Source: Scatosoma sp045613545
GTDB lineage: Bacteria > Bacillota > Clostridia > Christensenellales > Borkfalkiaceae
Length of the DNA stretch: 40,886 bases
Reading direction: 5' to 3'
Assembly: GCA_045613545.1 (NCBI GenBank)
Contig: JAZLBD010000012.1
Coordinates: forward strand, 1-40,886
The notes beneath the pieces were generated by a model, which was not told the DNA's origin, did no database searches, and worked only from the letters and a program-made list of their open reading frames with translations. This document shows positions 34,018-40,886 of this stretch, one piece after another. Made by a program: the position numbers and the translations under genes. The first letter of the stretch is position 1. Each line of letters opens with the position of its first letter.

Positions 34018-35766
34018 TTACGCGCTCTTTTTAATCCCCCAATCGTGATAAGTTTGTACGCTAGAACCACTTGCGTGTTTTACAATTACACGCATTTGAT
34101 TCCCGCTAATGATAAACTCTGCCCAGGAGCTCTTGTGCGAACTGTGAGCATAATGATACAAGGTCGGAGCTTCTCCCGACGGACCTCTCGATTGATTCCC
34201 CGCAGGGCCGTTCATCACGTAAATTACACCGCTAGGATCCACCGTATAGGATACGCCACCGATCGTTTGCCAAGTTTCCGTCTGCGGTTGTCCTTGTCCG
34301 TTGATCGGATATGTTCTTGAAATCACGTGATCGTGACCTTGCAAGACGACGTCTACACCGTATTGCGCAAACAGCCCTTGGAGCTGTGCGCGCAATTGCA
34401 ACGAGACGTAGTTTCTAGCCGGATCAATGCCGTATTTCCCTACCGAATACATAGGGTTATGCATAGCGACGATCGTCCACGTACAATCGTTGTTTTGTAA
34501 TTCGTTGACGAGCCAATTATATTGTTGCGGTTTTAATTGACCGCTAGACAAATCGTTGGTATTGAGCATAATAAATTTAGCGTTCCCATAGACAAAACTA
34601 TAGAAATATCCTAAGCTTGTGGAATCCTGGGTGGGCATTTTATTATGGAAATGCTTATATTGTTCGTTGGATCCGCTGTCCCCTTGCGTCGTTTCGTGGT
34701 TGCCCGAAATCGCCATCATAGGAATTTGCGATAATTTCGCAAAGTTTCCGTTCAACATATCCGTCCATTCGTACTCGTATCTAGACGAATTGACAATGTC
34801 GCCCGTGTGGAGAAGGAAGTCTACGTTTCCTACTACGTTTTGCAAAACTTTACCAAAATCGGAGGGAGACCCTTGAGAATCGCTCACGTGCGCAAACGAG
34901 AAGTTCGTCACTTCCGGATTTTTTGCCGTAATCGTGGTGATAACCGTGCCGACGTTTACATATTTATCATACGCGCGATAGACGTACGTTTGACCGACCT
35001 CTAAAGGAATTTCCGCTTTCACAACGTAAAATTCGATCCTTTGTTCGCTCGTATTATACGAACTTACTTTTTCTACGCTTGCATGATACTCTTGCCAAGA
35101 CCCCGAAGCCGTCGTTCCTTTTTGGATTTGAATGACAGGGCGCAAGGGTTGCACTTGCGTGTTATACGTAAACCCATAAACGGAATTGTCCACGTCGTAC
35201 AACGTGACGGTAAGAGAATTGGGTCGATACAACGCCTTTTCTTCTTCGGTATAATCATCTCTCAACGGGTTTCCATACACGAACGTTGTTTCTCCTTTTC
35301 CGCCACACCACTTACAAGATTTGTAATACACGGCGCTCGTCGTGGTCGTTGGTTCTTCTTTCAAATACTCTTCGGAAGCGACCTCTTTGGTGTATTCACA
35401 GTTCGCCAAGTCTTCCCCCGTAAACGTTTGAGAGTTGTCCATTTTTCCGCAATACTCGCATTCTTTGAAATAGGTCGCAGGTTTTTTACAGGTTGCAGAG
35501 GTTTTTACGTGCGCAGGATCTGCAATTTCAACGGTGTAGTTATGCGTTCCTACGTTTCCCGTTTCAAAATATTCTTCCCCGTGCTCTCCGCAGGTACACG
35601 AATAATAATATTTCGCGCGATCTTGACAAGTTGCCGACGACTTCAAATAACTTTCTTCTATTATTTTTTCCGTAAAATCGCATTGATGCGACTCTTTATC
35701 GCAAGCCGTCGCAAAAATACAGCAAAAACTTAATAAAAGCGCTAGGACTTTCTTTGTTTTCATCAT
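34018..35766 (-). CDS. Secreted lipoprotein with Cys-rich repeats and a purple-acid-phosphatase-like metallophosphoesterase domain
   Basis: This 582-aa protein is predicted to be exported and lipid-anchored: Lys-rich start, hydrophobic stretch, lipobox FATAC with Cys 22. Residues 28-170 hold three repeats of about 45 aa, each with an SATC/SAVY-type start and a paired Cys motif (CTCG, CEYCG, CKWCG), likely disulfide- or metal-stabilised. A fibronectin-like domain (about 185-290) precedes the catalytic domain with AHVSDSQG, HTGDIVNS, SGNHET, AMHNPMY and LQGHDH. This is the layout of purple acid phosphatase relatives. It may release phosphate from external compounds, which would suit the neighbouring pst operon, but its promoter has no Pho box. 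The start is one of two adjacent ATGs (35766 or 35763), with a weak GGGA site upstream. Confidence 0.85.
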   Translation of the reverse strand: MMKTKKVLALLLSFCCIFATACDKESHQCDFTEKIIEESYLKSSATCQDRAKYYYSCTCGEHGEEYFETGNVGTHNYTVEIADPAHVKTSATCKKPATYFKECEYCGKMDNSQTFTGEDLANCEYTKEVASEEYLKEEPTTTTSAVYYKSCKWCGGKGETTFVYGNPLRDDYTEEEKALYRPNSLTVTLYDVDNSVYGFTYNTQVQPLRPVIQIQKGTTASGSWQEYHASVEKVSSYNTSEQRIEFYVVKAEIPLEVGQTYVYRAYDKYVNVGTVITTITAKNPEVTNFSFAHVSDSQGSPSDFGKVLQNVVGNVDFLLHTGDIVNSSRYEYEWTDMLNGNFAKLSQIPMMAISGNHETTQGDSGSNEQYKHFHNKMPTQDSTSLGYFYSFVYGNAKFIMLNTNDLSSGQLKPQQYNWLVNELQNNDCTWTIVAMHNPMYSVGKYGIDPARNYVSLQLRAQLQGLFAQYGVDVVLQGHDHVISRTYPINGQGQPQTETWQTIGGVSYTVDPSGVIYVMNGPAGNQSRGPSGEAPTLYHYAHSSHKSSWAEFIISGNQMRVIVKHASGSSVQTYHDWGIKKSA

Positions 35767-35794
35767 TTTCTTTTCCCATGTTTTTCTTTCTTTT

Positions 35795-35823
35795 ATTTTA
35801 ACATATTCCCCTTAAAAAGACAA
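35795..35823 (-). promoter_or_regulatory. Promoter of the lipoprotein phosphoesterase gene
   Basis: TTGTCT (35818-35823) and TAAAAT (35795-35800) on the minus strand are 17 bp apart. Confidence 0.6.
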
Positions 35824-35873
35824 GCGCTAAAAGCTAAAAAATATTTTTCATTTTTCCTGACTCTCGTGTGAAC

Positions 35874-36104
35874 CTACACCAATTTGCAAGTTCTCGCAAC
35901 GGGACTATCACCCCACAAAAAAAGGATGCCCTTTATAAAAAACGTATGGTCAAATAAAGTTAATCTTCTCACCTTTTGCCCAGAAGAACATTGCCAAATT
36001 GCATTAGCTATTTCCAGAGCATCTTCAAACGCCACATTAGGAAAAGGCAATCTTTTTTTAGTCTTCTTCGTTGTTTCAATCCCTTTGCTTTCTACATTTT
36101 CCAT
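35874..36104 (-). pseudogene. Truncated DUF5343-like gene
   Basis: An ATG at 36104 follows an excellent AAGGAG site. The first 50 or so residues (KKRLPFPNVAFEDALEIANAI, then the CSSGQKVRRLTLFD stretch) resemble, from memory, the N-terminal part of DUF5343-type proteins, which normally continue for 100-200 residues after RLTLFD with a GKSP segment. Here the frame instead runs into 24 unrelated residues and stops. It looks like the 5' remnant of a deleted gene, of the kind often carried on mobile or defence islands. It might be a short real protein, but the abrupt loss of family-like sequence argues against that. Confidence 0.45.
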
Positions 36105-36176
36105 AAAAAACTCCTTATCATTGAATATTTACTGTGTATATACTCCAAAAATTGCCAAATTAAACGATTTTTCGAC

Positions 36177-36212
36177 ATAAAAATAGCCCTGCGGAAAGAG
36201 AGTCCACAGGGC
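36177..36212 (-). terminator. Terminator between two gene fragments
   Basis: GCCCTGTGG (36204-36212) and CCGCAGGGC (36186-36194) on the minus strand form a 9-bp stem with one G-U pair, followed by TATTTTTA. It lies just after the XRE-repressor tail. Confidence 0.7.
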
Positions 36213-36218
36213 GTTTTG

Positions 36219-36332
36219 TTATTCCGATAAGATTTCCAATAAGGCTTGTTGTTTTTGCACCGACAAACGGCGAAACGACAGCAATAATTCCTTTTCATTT
36301 GCGTTGACCAATTCAAATTGCTCATCTTCCAT
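36219..36332 (-). pseudogene. C-terminal fragment of an XRE-type repressor
   Basis: A short frame of 37 codons starts at ATG 36332 without a ribosome binding site and reads MEDEQFELVNANEKELLLSF, then RRLSVQKQQALLEILSE. Upstream, the same frame reads GIAQFF before a stop. That matches the usual tail of Cro/C1-type repressors: an end-of-HTH segment '...FF.ED', then an ELL..FR.LS helix pair. The DNA-binding part is missing, replaced by the pst promoter region. It is most likely the 3' end of a regulator whose front was deleted. It is too short to assign firmly. Confidence 0.5.
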
Positions 36333-36378
36333 AAAGAATTGCGCTATCCCAGTTCTTTTTCTCTGTCAAAAAATGAAA

Positions 36379-36411
36379 CTTTACATAAACTTTACATTGA
36401 CTAAACTTAAA
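36379..36411 (+). promoter_or_regulatory. Pho box upstream of the pst operon
   Basis: Three direct repeats with an 11-bp period, CTTTACATAAA (36379), CTTTACATTGA (36390) and CTAAACTTAAA (36401), match the spacing and TTNACA-like core of PhoP/PhoB binding sites. They end about 30 bp before the -10 box, on the usual face for activation. Confidence 0.75.
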
Positions 36412-36416
36412 AGTGA

Positions 36417-36445
36417 TAGTTGGGAATTTTTTAGCACAGTATAAT
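36417..36445 (+). promoter_or_regulatory. Activator-dependent promoter of pstS
   Basis: A perfect TATAAT (36440-36445) has only TAGTTG at the -35 position (36417-36422). Most promoters in this window have TTGNNN there. The weak -35 next to the Pho box suggests it needs PhoP-type activation. Confidence 0.65.
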
Positions 36446-36479
36446 ATAGGCGTAATCAAAAGAAAAGGAGACAAAAACC

Positions 36480-37415
36480 ATGAAAAAGATTTTAACACTT
36501 TTACTCTCTTGCGTCCTTATGGTATGTGGCGCTATTGGACTTACTGCTTGTGGCGGTGAAAAGAACATCACGGTTGTCGCTCGTGAACAAGGCAGTGGAA
36601 CTCGCGAAGCATTTGACAAAGTGGTAACCGACGGCAACGGAAATTTCCTTGAAATGAAAGTTGACGGAAAGAAAGTTTATAAGACAACTTCTAACGCCGA
36701 CATTCAAAAAGAAACGGGTAACGTTATGAGCAAGGTGGCAAGCGATAAAAACGCAATCGGCTATATTTCGCTCGGCTCGGTAAACAACACGATTAAGGTA
36801 GTAAACGTAAACGGTGTTGCTCCTACTTCTCAAAACGTTCTTGACGGCTCTTATAAAATTCAAAGACCGTTTGTAATTATGACAAGCTCTACCGTAACCC
36901 TTACGGATATTGCTGCCGATTTCTTACTCTACTTAAAGAGTGAAGCGTCCGAAACGCACGCAGAAGAAGCAGGTTGCATTTATCTTGCGGACGAAACGAA
37001 AAGAGCAAATGAAGGCGAAACGGCAATCCCCGTTGTAGAATATACGGTCAAATCTTCGCTCCCTGCAGGTGGAAAAATCACGGTAAACGGCTCTACTTCT
37101 ATGGAAAAGTTTATCAAAAAAGCAATGAGCGGTTATGCAACCCTTTACGGCAGAACGGCTGACGAAATTTTCACTCTTGACTTGCAAGGCTCTTCTGTTG
37201 GTAAAACCGCAGTACAAAACGATAAAAAAGGCAACGTACTCGGTCTTTCTTCCGCAAGCGTAAAAGAAGAAGGTATCAACAGTTTCAACGTATGCCTTGA
37301 TGCGGTAGCGGTTATCGTAAACAATGCAAATGAAAACGTAAACGACCTTACGATTGCACAGCTTTACGATATATTCAGCGGAAAAGTAACGAAATTCAGC
37401 GAGATTGTAGGTTAA
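36480..37415 (+). CDS. pstS: Phosphate-binding lipoprotein PstS, circularly permuted
   Basis: PstS captures phosphate outside the membrane and hands it to the Pst permease. The 311-aa precursor has a lipoprotein signal with LTAC, Cys 24. The order of its parts is unusual. Residues 30-165 hold the piece with REQGSGTR (35-42) and GYISLG (94-99), which in ordinary PstS forms the second half. Residues 197-311 hold GKITVNGSTS (198-207), AVAVIVNN (275-282) and IFSGKVTKFSEIVG (298-311), normally the first half. The E. coli phosphate ligands Arg135, Ser139, Gly140 and Thr141 correspond to Arg35, Ser39, Gly40 and Thr41, so binding should be kept. GGAG precedes ATG 36480. The next gene starts 1 bp after its stop. 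Confidence 0.88.
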   Translation: MKKILTLLLSCVLMVCGAIGLTACGGEKNITVVAREQGSGTREAFDKVVTDGNGNFLEMKVDGKKVYKTTSNADIQKETGNVMSKVASDKNAIGYISLGSVNNTIKVVNVNGVAPTSQNVLDGSYKIQRPFVIMTSSTVTLTDIAADFLLYLKSEASETHAEEAGCIYLADETKRANEGETAIPVVEYTVKSSLPAGGKITVNGSTSMEKFIKKAMSGYATLYGRTADEIFTLDLQGSSVGKTAVQNDKKGNVLGLSSASVKEEGINSFNVCLDAVAVIVNNANENVNDLTIAQLYDIFSGKVTKFSEIVG

Positions 37416-37416
37416 T

Positions 37417-39258
37417 ATGAACACCACGAAAATCAAAGAAAAAACAGGACAAACGATATTCACGGTAGCGGCGGTTATATGCGTAATCGCCGTTGCCGCC
37501 ATTTTCGTTTTTATGCTGCTTAAAAGCATACCTGCCCTTAACAAAATCGGTTTATTCGACTTTATCTTTGGGGATAATTGGTCGCCCGACAGATTAGATA
37601 AATACGAAAACGCAACTCTTTCAGGCTCTTACGGTATCTTAAAAATGATTGTTGGGACGCTTGCGGCAACCGTTGGCGCGCTTTTAATCGGCGGTACGCT
37701 TGGATATTTTACCGCAGTATTTATAGCGTTCTATTGTCCGAAGAAATTAAAAAAGATTTTCTCTTCCATGGTAAACCTGCTCGCAGGGATTCCGTCGGTA
37801 GTTTACGGCTTTTTCGGTATCGTATTCTTGCTCCCATTACTTGCAAATTTTGCACCGAATAACGGAAGCGGACTTCTTGCAACGTCGCTTATCTTGGGGA
37901 TTATGATTATGCCCACCGTCGTTTCCCTTTCTAAAACGAGTTTAGAAGCAGTTCCACGTTCTTATTACGAAGGCGCGCTTGCGCTTGGCTCAACCCACTC
38001 TGGGGCAGTTTTTGGAACGGTAACAAAAGCGGCAAAATCTGGCGTAACGGCATCTCTCGTTCTCGGTATCGGACGCGCGCTTGGAGAAACGATGGCGGTC
38101 GTAATGGTTGCAGGAAATTCTGTAGCGTATCCCGACTCACTCTTTAACAGTTTCCGTGTTTTAACCGCAAATATCGTAATGGAAATGGGTTATGCGGGAG
38201 AAGTTCAACAAGGCGCTCTCGTCGCTACGGGTGTAATACTTCTTGTGTTCGTACTTATTGTAAACCTTGTGTTCGGGGCTATCTCGAAAAAAGCAATCAA
38301 AGGCGCGGTGGAAGGAAAAGGCTTGTTCTCTAAAATTTTTAAGAGAAACGAAAAGACAAAGAAAACGACCTTTTGGACGAAATGTAAAGATAAAATCGCA
38401 GGATTTAAGTACAAAATCAAAACGGCGAATATCGGTGCGGGTGCGGCAATTAGCGCAGGAGTTTTTGCAGGAACAATACTTTTACTTGTAATTGGATTTA
38501 TATTTGTAAAAGGCGCGCCACATTTATTTACTAATCCGCACTTGCTATTTGGCAAGTATGAATTTGATAGTGAACAAATAACGATTTTACCTTCCATTAT
38601 TACAACGCTTATGACGGTTGTTTTGAGTTTGCTAATTGCAGTTCCTATCGGGCTTTGCACGGCAATATTTTTGAACGAATACGCAAAGAAAAACAACTTC
38701 TTTATCAAAATGATTCGTGGCGCAATCGATCTTTTGAACGGCGTTCCGTCTATTGTTTATGGTTTATTTGGTATGATAACGTTCGTTGCCTTGATTGGCG
38801 GTACAAGCTCCATTTTGGCAGGTACGCTAACAATAAGTATAATGTTGCTACCAACGATTGTTCGTTCCACCGAAGAAAGCTTGAAATCGGTACAAGATAG
38901 TTTGCGAGAAGGAAGTCTTGCTCTCGGCGCAGGAAAAATGAGGACGATATTCAAAATCGTATTGCCGTCTGCTCTTCCCGGCATAATGAGTGCAATTATT
39001 TTGAGTATGGGTAGAGTAATTGCGGAATCCGCGCCGTTTATTTACACAATGGGTTCGGTAATATCCGCAACCCCTACGGGCTATTTGGATAGCAATGCAA
39101 CACTTGCGGTTGCACTCTATCGACTTTCGGGCGAAGGTTGGTATGTAAACGAAGCGTATGCAACGGCAGTCGTTTTGATTATACTCGTGCTTGGGTTAAA
39201 CCTTTTAGCGGAATTTATCGCAGGTAAACTCAACAAGAAATTACAAGGAGATAAATAA
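37417..39258 (+). CDS. pstCA: Fused PstC-PstA phosphate permease
   Basis: This single 613-aa frame contains both membrane subunits of the high-affinity phosphate ABC transporter. Residues 1-290 are PstC-like, with the coupling motif EGALALGSTHSGAVFGTV (about 186-203) and GIGRALGETMAV. A charged linker (about 295-335) leads to the PstA-like half (about 340-613) with EGSLALGAGKMRTIFKIV and SMGRVIAESAPF. Normally these are two proteins of about 300 aa each. No stop or ribosome binding site is visible at the junction (about 38300-38420), so it looks like a real fusion. Twelve or more membrane helices are predicted. It lies between pstS and pstB, overlapping pstB by 1 bp. Confidence 0.93.
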   Translation: MNTTKIKEKTGQTIFTVAAVICVIAVAAIFVFMLLKSIPALNKIGLFDFIFGDNWSPDRLDKYENATLSGSYGILKMIVGTLAATVGALLIGGTLGYFTAVFIAFYCPKKLKKIFSSMVNLLAGIPSVVYGFFGIVFLLPLLANFAPNNGSGLLATSLILGIMIMPTVVSLSKTSLEAVPRSYYEGALALGSTHSGAVFGTVTKAAKSGVTASLVLGIGRALGETMAVVMVAGNSVAYPDSLFNSFRVLTANIVMEMGYAGEVQQGALVATGVILLVFVLIVNLVFGAISKKAIKGAVEGKGLFSKIFKRNEKTKKTTFWTKCKDKIAGFKYKIKTANIGAGAAISAGVFAGTILLLVIGFIFVKGAPHLFTNPHLLFGKYEFDSEQITILPSIITTLMTVVLSLLIAVPIGLCTAIFLNEYAKKNNFFIKMIRGAIDLLNGVPSIVYGLFGMITFVALIGGTSSILAGTLTISIMLLPTIVRSTEESLKSVQDSLREGSLALGAGKMRTIFKIVLPSALPGIMSAIILSMGRVIAESAPFIYTMGSVISATPTGYLDSNATLAVALYRLSGEGWYVNEAYATAVVLIILVLGLNLLAEFIAGKLNKKLQGDK

Positions 39259-40037
39259 TGAAGAAGATAAAAGAAACAAACGAATACGGGCAAAATATTT
39301 CCGTGAAAAATGCCAACCTTTGGTACGGCGATTTTAGGGCTCTTAAAAATATAAGCGTAGAAATCCCCGAAAAGCAAGTGACGGCATTTATCGGTCCATC
39401 GGGTTGTGGTAAATCTACGTTCTTAAAATGTTTTAATCGTATGAACGATTTGGTGGACGGTTGTAAAATAGAAGGCGAATTTTACGTGGGCGAAACGGAT
39501 ATTTACGGCAAAATCGACGTAAACGAACTTAGAAAAAACGTTGGTATGGTATTCCAAAAGCCTAACCCTTTCCCGATGAGCGTTTACGATAATATCGCAT
39601 ACGCTCCGAGAACGTTTGGTATAACGAAACACTCCGAACTTGATGAAATTGTGGAAAAATCTTTACGACAAGCAGCAATGTGGGACGAATTAAAAGATAG
39701 ATTAAACAAATCTGCATTAGGGCTTTCGGGCGGTCAACAACAACGACTTTGCATTGCTCGTTCTTTGGCTGCAAATCCTAAAGTGCTTTTGATGGACGAG
39801 CCGACTTCGGCGCTTGACCCTATCTCTACGGGTAAAATTGAAGAATTGATGGAAGAACTCAAAAAAGATTTAACCATTGTTATCGTAACGCACAATATGC
39901 AACAAGCAACTCGTATCGCAGATAAAACGGCGTTCTTCCTTTTAGGCGAACTTGTTGAATTTGGCAATACTGAAGAAATATTCACGTCACCAAAAGACGA
40001 GAGAACTGAACGCTATATTACGGGTAGATTTGGTTGA
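39258..40037 (+). CDS. pstB: Phosphate ABC transporter ATP-binding protein PstB
   Basis: PstB is the ATPase that powers phosphate import through PstCA. The 259-aa protein has Walker A GPSGCGKST, the PstB-typical FLKCFNRMNDL and FQKPNPFPMSVYDNI stretches, signature LSGGQQQR, Walker B VLLMDEPTSALD and the switch His in VTHNMQQA. Length and motifs are normal. Its ATG overlaps the pstCA stop (TAATG) and AAGGAG precedes it. Confidence 0.97.
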   Translation: MKKIKETNEYGQNISVKNANLWYGDFRALKNISVEIPEKQVTAFIGPSGCGKSTFLKCFNRMNDLVDGCKIEGEFYVGETDIYGKIDVNELRKNVGMVFQKPNPFPMSVYDNIAYAPRTFGITKHSELDEIVEKSLRQAAMWDELKDRLNKSALGLSGGQQQRLCIARSLAANPKVLLMDEPTSALDPISTGKIEELMEELKKDLTIVIVTHNMQQATRIADKTAFFLLGELVEFGNTEEIFTSPKDERTERYITGRFG

Positions 40038-40051
40038 TACCCAAAAAGCGA

Positions 40052-40080
40052 TTGATTTTTTCAGAAAAAAACAGTATAAT
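40052..40080 (+). promoter_or_regulatory. Internal promoter before phoU
   Basis: TTGATT (40052-40057) and TATAAT (40075-40080) are 17 bp apart in the 58-bp gap between pstB and phoU. No Pho box is seen here, so it may give basal phoU and response-regulator expression. Confidence 0.6.
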
Positions 40081-40095
40081 TAAGGAGTAAAGACT

Positions 40096-40749
40096 ATGTC
40101 TGTTAGAAAAATATTTGAAGAAGAACTTGTGAACTTAAAAACCGAGCTTGTAGAAATGTGCCGTCTTACCGAGCAAATGATTGATAATGCAATTCTTGCG
40201 CTTGTCAACCGTGATAGAGAACTTGGAAAAAGCATCGGAGAAATGGATAAACGTGTGGACGAATATGAAATGAATATTGAGAAACGTTGTATGAGAATCC
40301 TATTAAAACAACAACCCGTTGCAAAGGATTTTAGAGAAGTTTCTACCGCACTTAAAATGATAACTGATATTGAACGCTTTGGCGACCAAGCAAGCGATAT
40401 AGGCGATTTGGTTTACACAATGCCGGGCGAAAAATATATTAAGAAATTACATCATATTACTGCTATGGGCAATTTAGCCGTTAAGATGGTTAGAGAGTGT
40501 GTAAATTCGTTTATAAATAATGACGAACGTTTAGCAGATGAAGTAATTAAACTTGATGATGAAATGGACGATTTGTTTATTACTGTTAAAAATGAACTTA
40601 TTGAACTTATAAGAAAAGATGGAAACAATGGCGACCAAGCAATCGAACTTATGATGGTTGCAAAATATTTAGAAAGAATCGGTGACCACGCAGTAAACGT
40701 TTGCGAGTGGACGAAATATAACGAAACGGGAGTACACGTAAAAGTATAA
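40096..40749 (+). CDS. phoU: Phosphate signalling regulator PhoU
   Basis: PhoU links the Pst transporter to the Pho two-component system, damping the response and phosphate uptake when phosphate is plentiful. The 217-aa protein has the usual two three-helix repeats with the metal-contact patterns ERFGDQASDIGD (about 97-108) and ERIGDHAVNVCE (about 194-205). GGAG precedes ATG 40096. Its stop overlaps the ATG of the response regulator (TAATG). Base composition here is clearly more AT-rich than in the central housekeeping genes. Confidence 0.95.
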   Translation: MSVRKIFEEELVNLKTELVEMCRLTEQMIDNAILALVNRDRELGKSIGEMDKRVDEYEMNIEKRCMRILLKQQPVAKDFREVSTALKMITDIERFGDQASDIGDLVYTMPGEKYIKKLHHITAMGNLAVKMVRECVNSFINNDERLADEVIKLDDEMDDLFITVKNELIELIRKDGNNGDQAIELMMVAKYLERIGDHAVNVCEWTKYNETGVHVKV

Positions 40750-40886
40750 TGAAAGAGCTAATTTATATCGTTGAAGATGACGAAGGTATGCAAGAAGTTT
40801 ACGAAGGCGCTTTTGAAGAAAGTTATGAAACTAAAATCTTTGAAAACGGCAAAGACTTTTTTGACGTGTTTAACGTTAAAAAGCCA
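40749..40886 (+). CDS. Response regulator, N-terminal part (PhoP/PhoB-like), cut by window edge
   Basis: Only the first 46 residues are inside the window. They begin MKELIYIVEDDEGMQEVY, a receiver-domain start with the acidic pocket EDD at residues 9-11. The start overlaps the phoU stop by 1 bp. Position after phoU and behind a Pho-box operon makes a PhoP/PhoB-type regulator likely, with a sensor kinase expected beyond the edge. The output domain and the phosphorylated Asp are not visible. Confidence 0.8.
   Translation, partial: MKELIYIVEDDEGMQEVYEGAFEESYETKIFENGKDFFDVFNVKKP

Noticed and set aside
35884..36180. 98-codon plus-strand frame
   Set aside because: It is antisense to the DUF5343-like fragment, which has the better start signals and recognisable sequence.
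36092..36325. 77-codon minus-strand frame across the gene scar
   Set aside because: It reads through the terminator at 36177-36212 and overlaps, in another frame, the repressor tail that shows family-like sequence.

Overview
The window looks like chromosomal DNA from an uncultured, low-to-mid GC member of the Firmicutes, class Clostridia. The evidence is the TTGACA/TATAAT promoters with 17-bp spacers, strong GGAGG ribosome binding sites, type III glutamine synthetase, a HemZ-type radical SAM protein, a YabM-MazG pair and the conserved order tgt-yajC-yrzE-secD-secF-recJ-relA-hemZ. I cannot name the genus; a gut Christensenellales-like lineage would fit, but that is inference. I see no CRISPR array, rRNA, intact insertion sequence or prophage.

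Left part (1-9310). A GH3 beta-glucosidase (+) faces a Gfo/Idh/MocA oxidoreductase (-) across a bidirectional terminator. Then come glutamine synthetase III, and a two-gene unit of a DUF697/YcjF-like membrane protein and a THUMP-domain rRNA methyltransferase. A Lys/Glu-rich membrane protein of unknown function is transcribed divergently from that unit.

Central part (9318-28284). A long minus-strand run of housekeeping genes reads, in transcription order: YabM/SpoVB-like flippase, MazG, tRNA-dihydrouridine synthase, ABC exporter, tgt, yajC, a TIGR04086 membrane protein, secD, secF, recJ, relA/spoT, hemZ, rpsO, pnp. Internal promoters and terminators split it into several units. The order resembles Bacillus subtilis, except that apt is absent between recJ and relA. 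The SecD and SecF here lack the conserved charged residues used for proton-driven export.

Right part (28285-40886). A DUF1846 protein, an SbcD/SbcC-like (YhaO/YhaN-like) nuclease-ATPase pair and a tRNA-Leu(UAA) are on the plus strand. A secreted lipoprotein metallophosphoesterase is on the minus strand. Next is a scar with fragments of two other genes: the tail of an XRE-type repressor and the head of a DUF5343-like protein. The window ends in a phosphate-starvation operon behind an 11-bp-repeat Pho box: pstS, a fused pstC-pstA, pstB, phoU and the start of a response regulator. PstS has its two halves in swapped order (a circular permutation) and the two permease subunits are one polypeptide.

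I found no wholly new multi-gene system. The best leads are the rearranged Pst transporter, the SecDF pair without its proton-relay residues, the hairpin that buries the ribosome binding site after yajC, and the gene scar at 35.9-36.3 kb.
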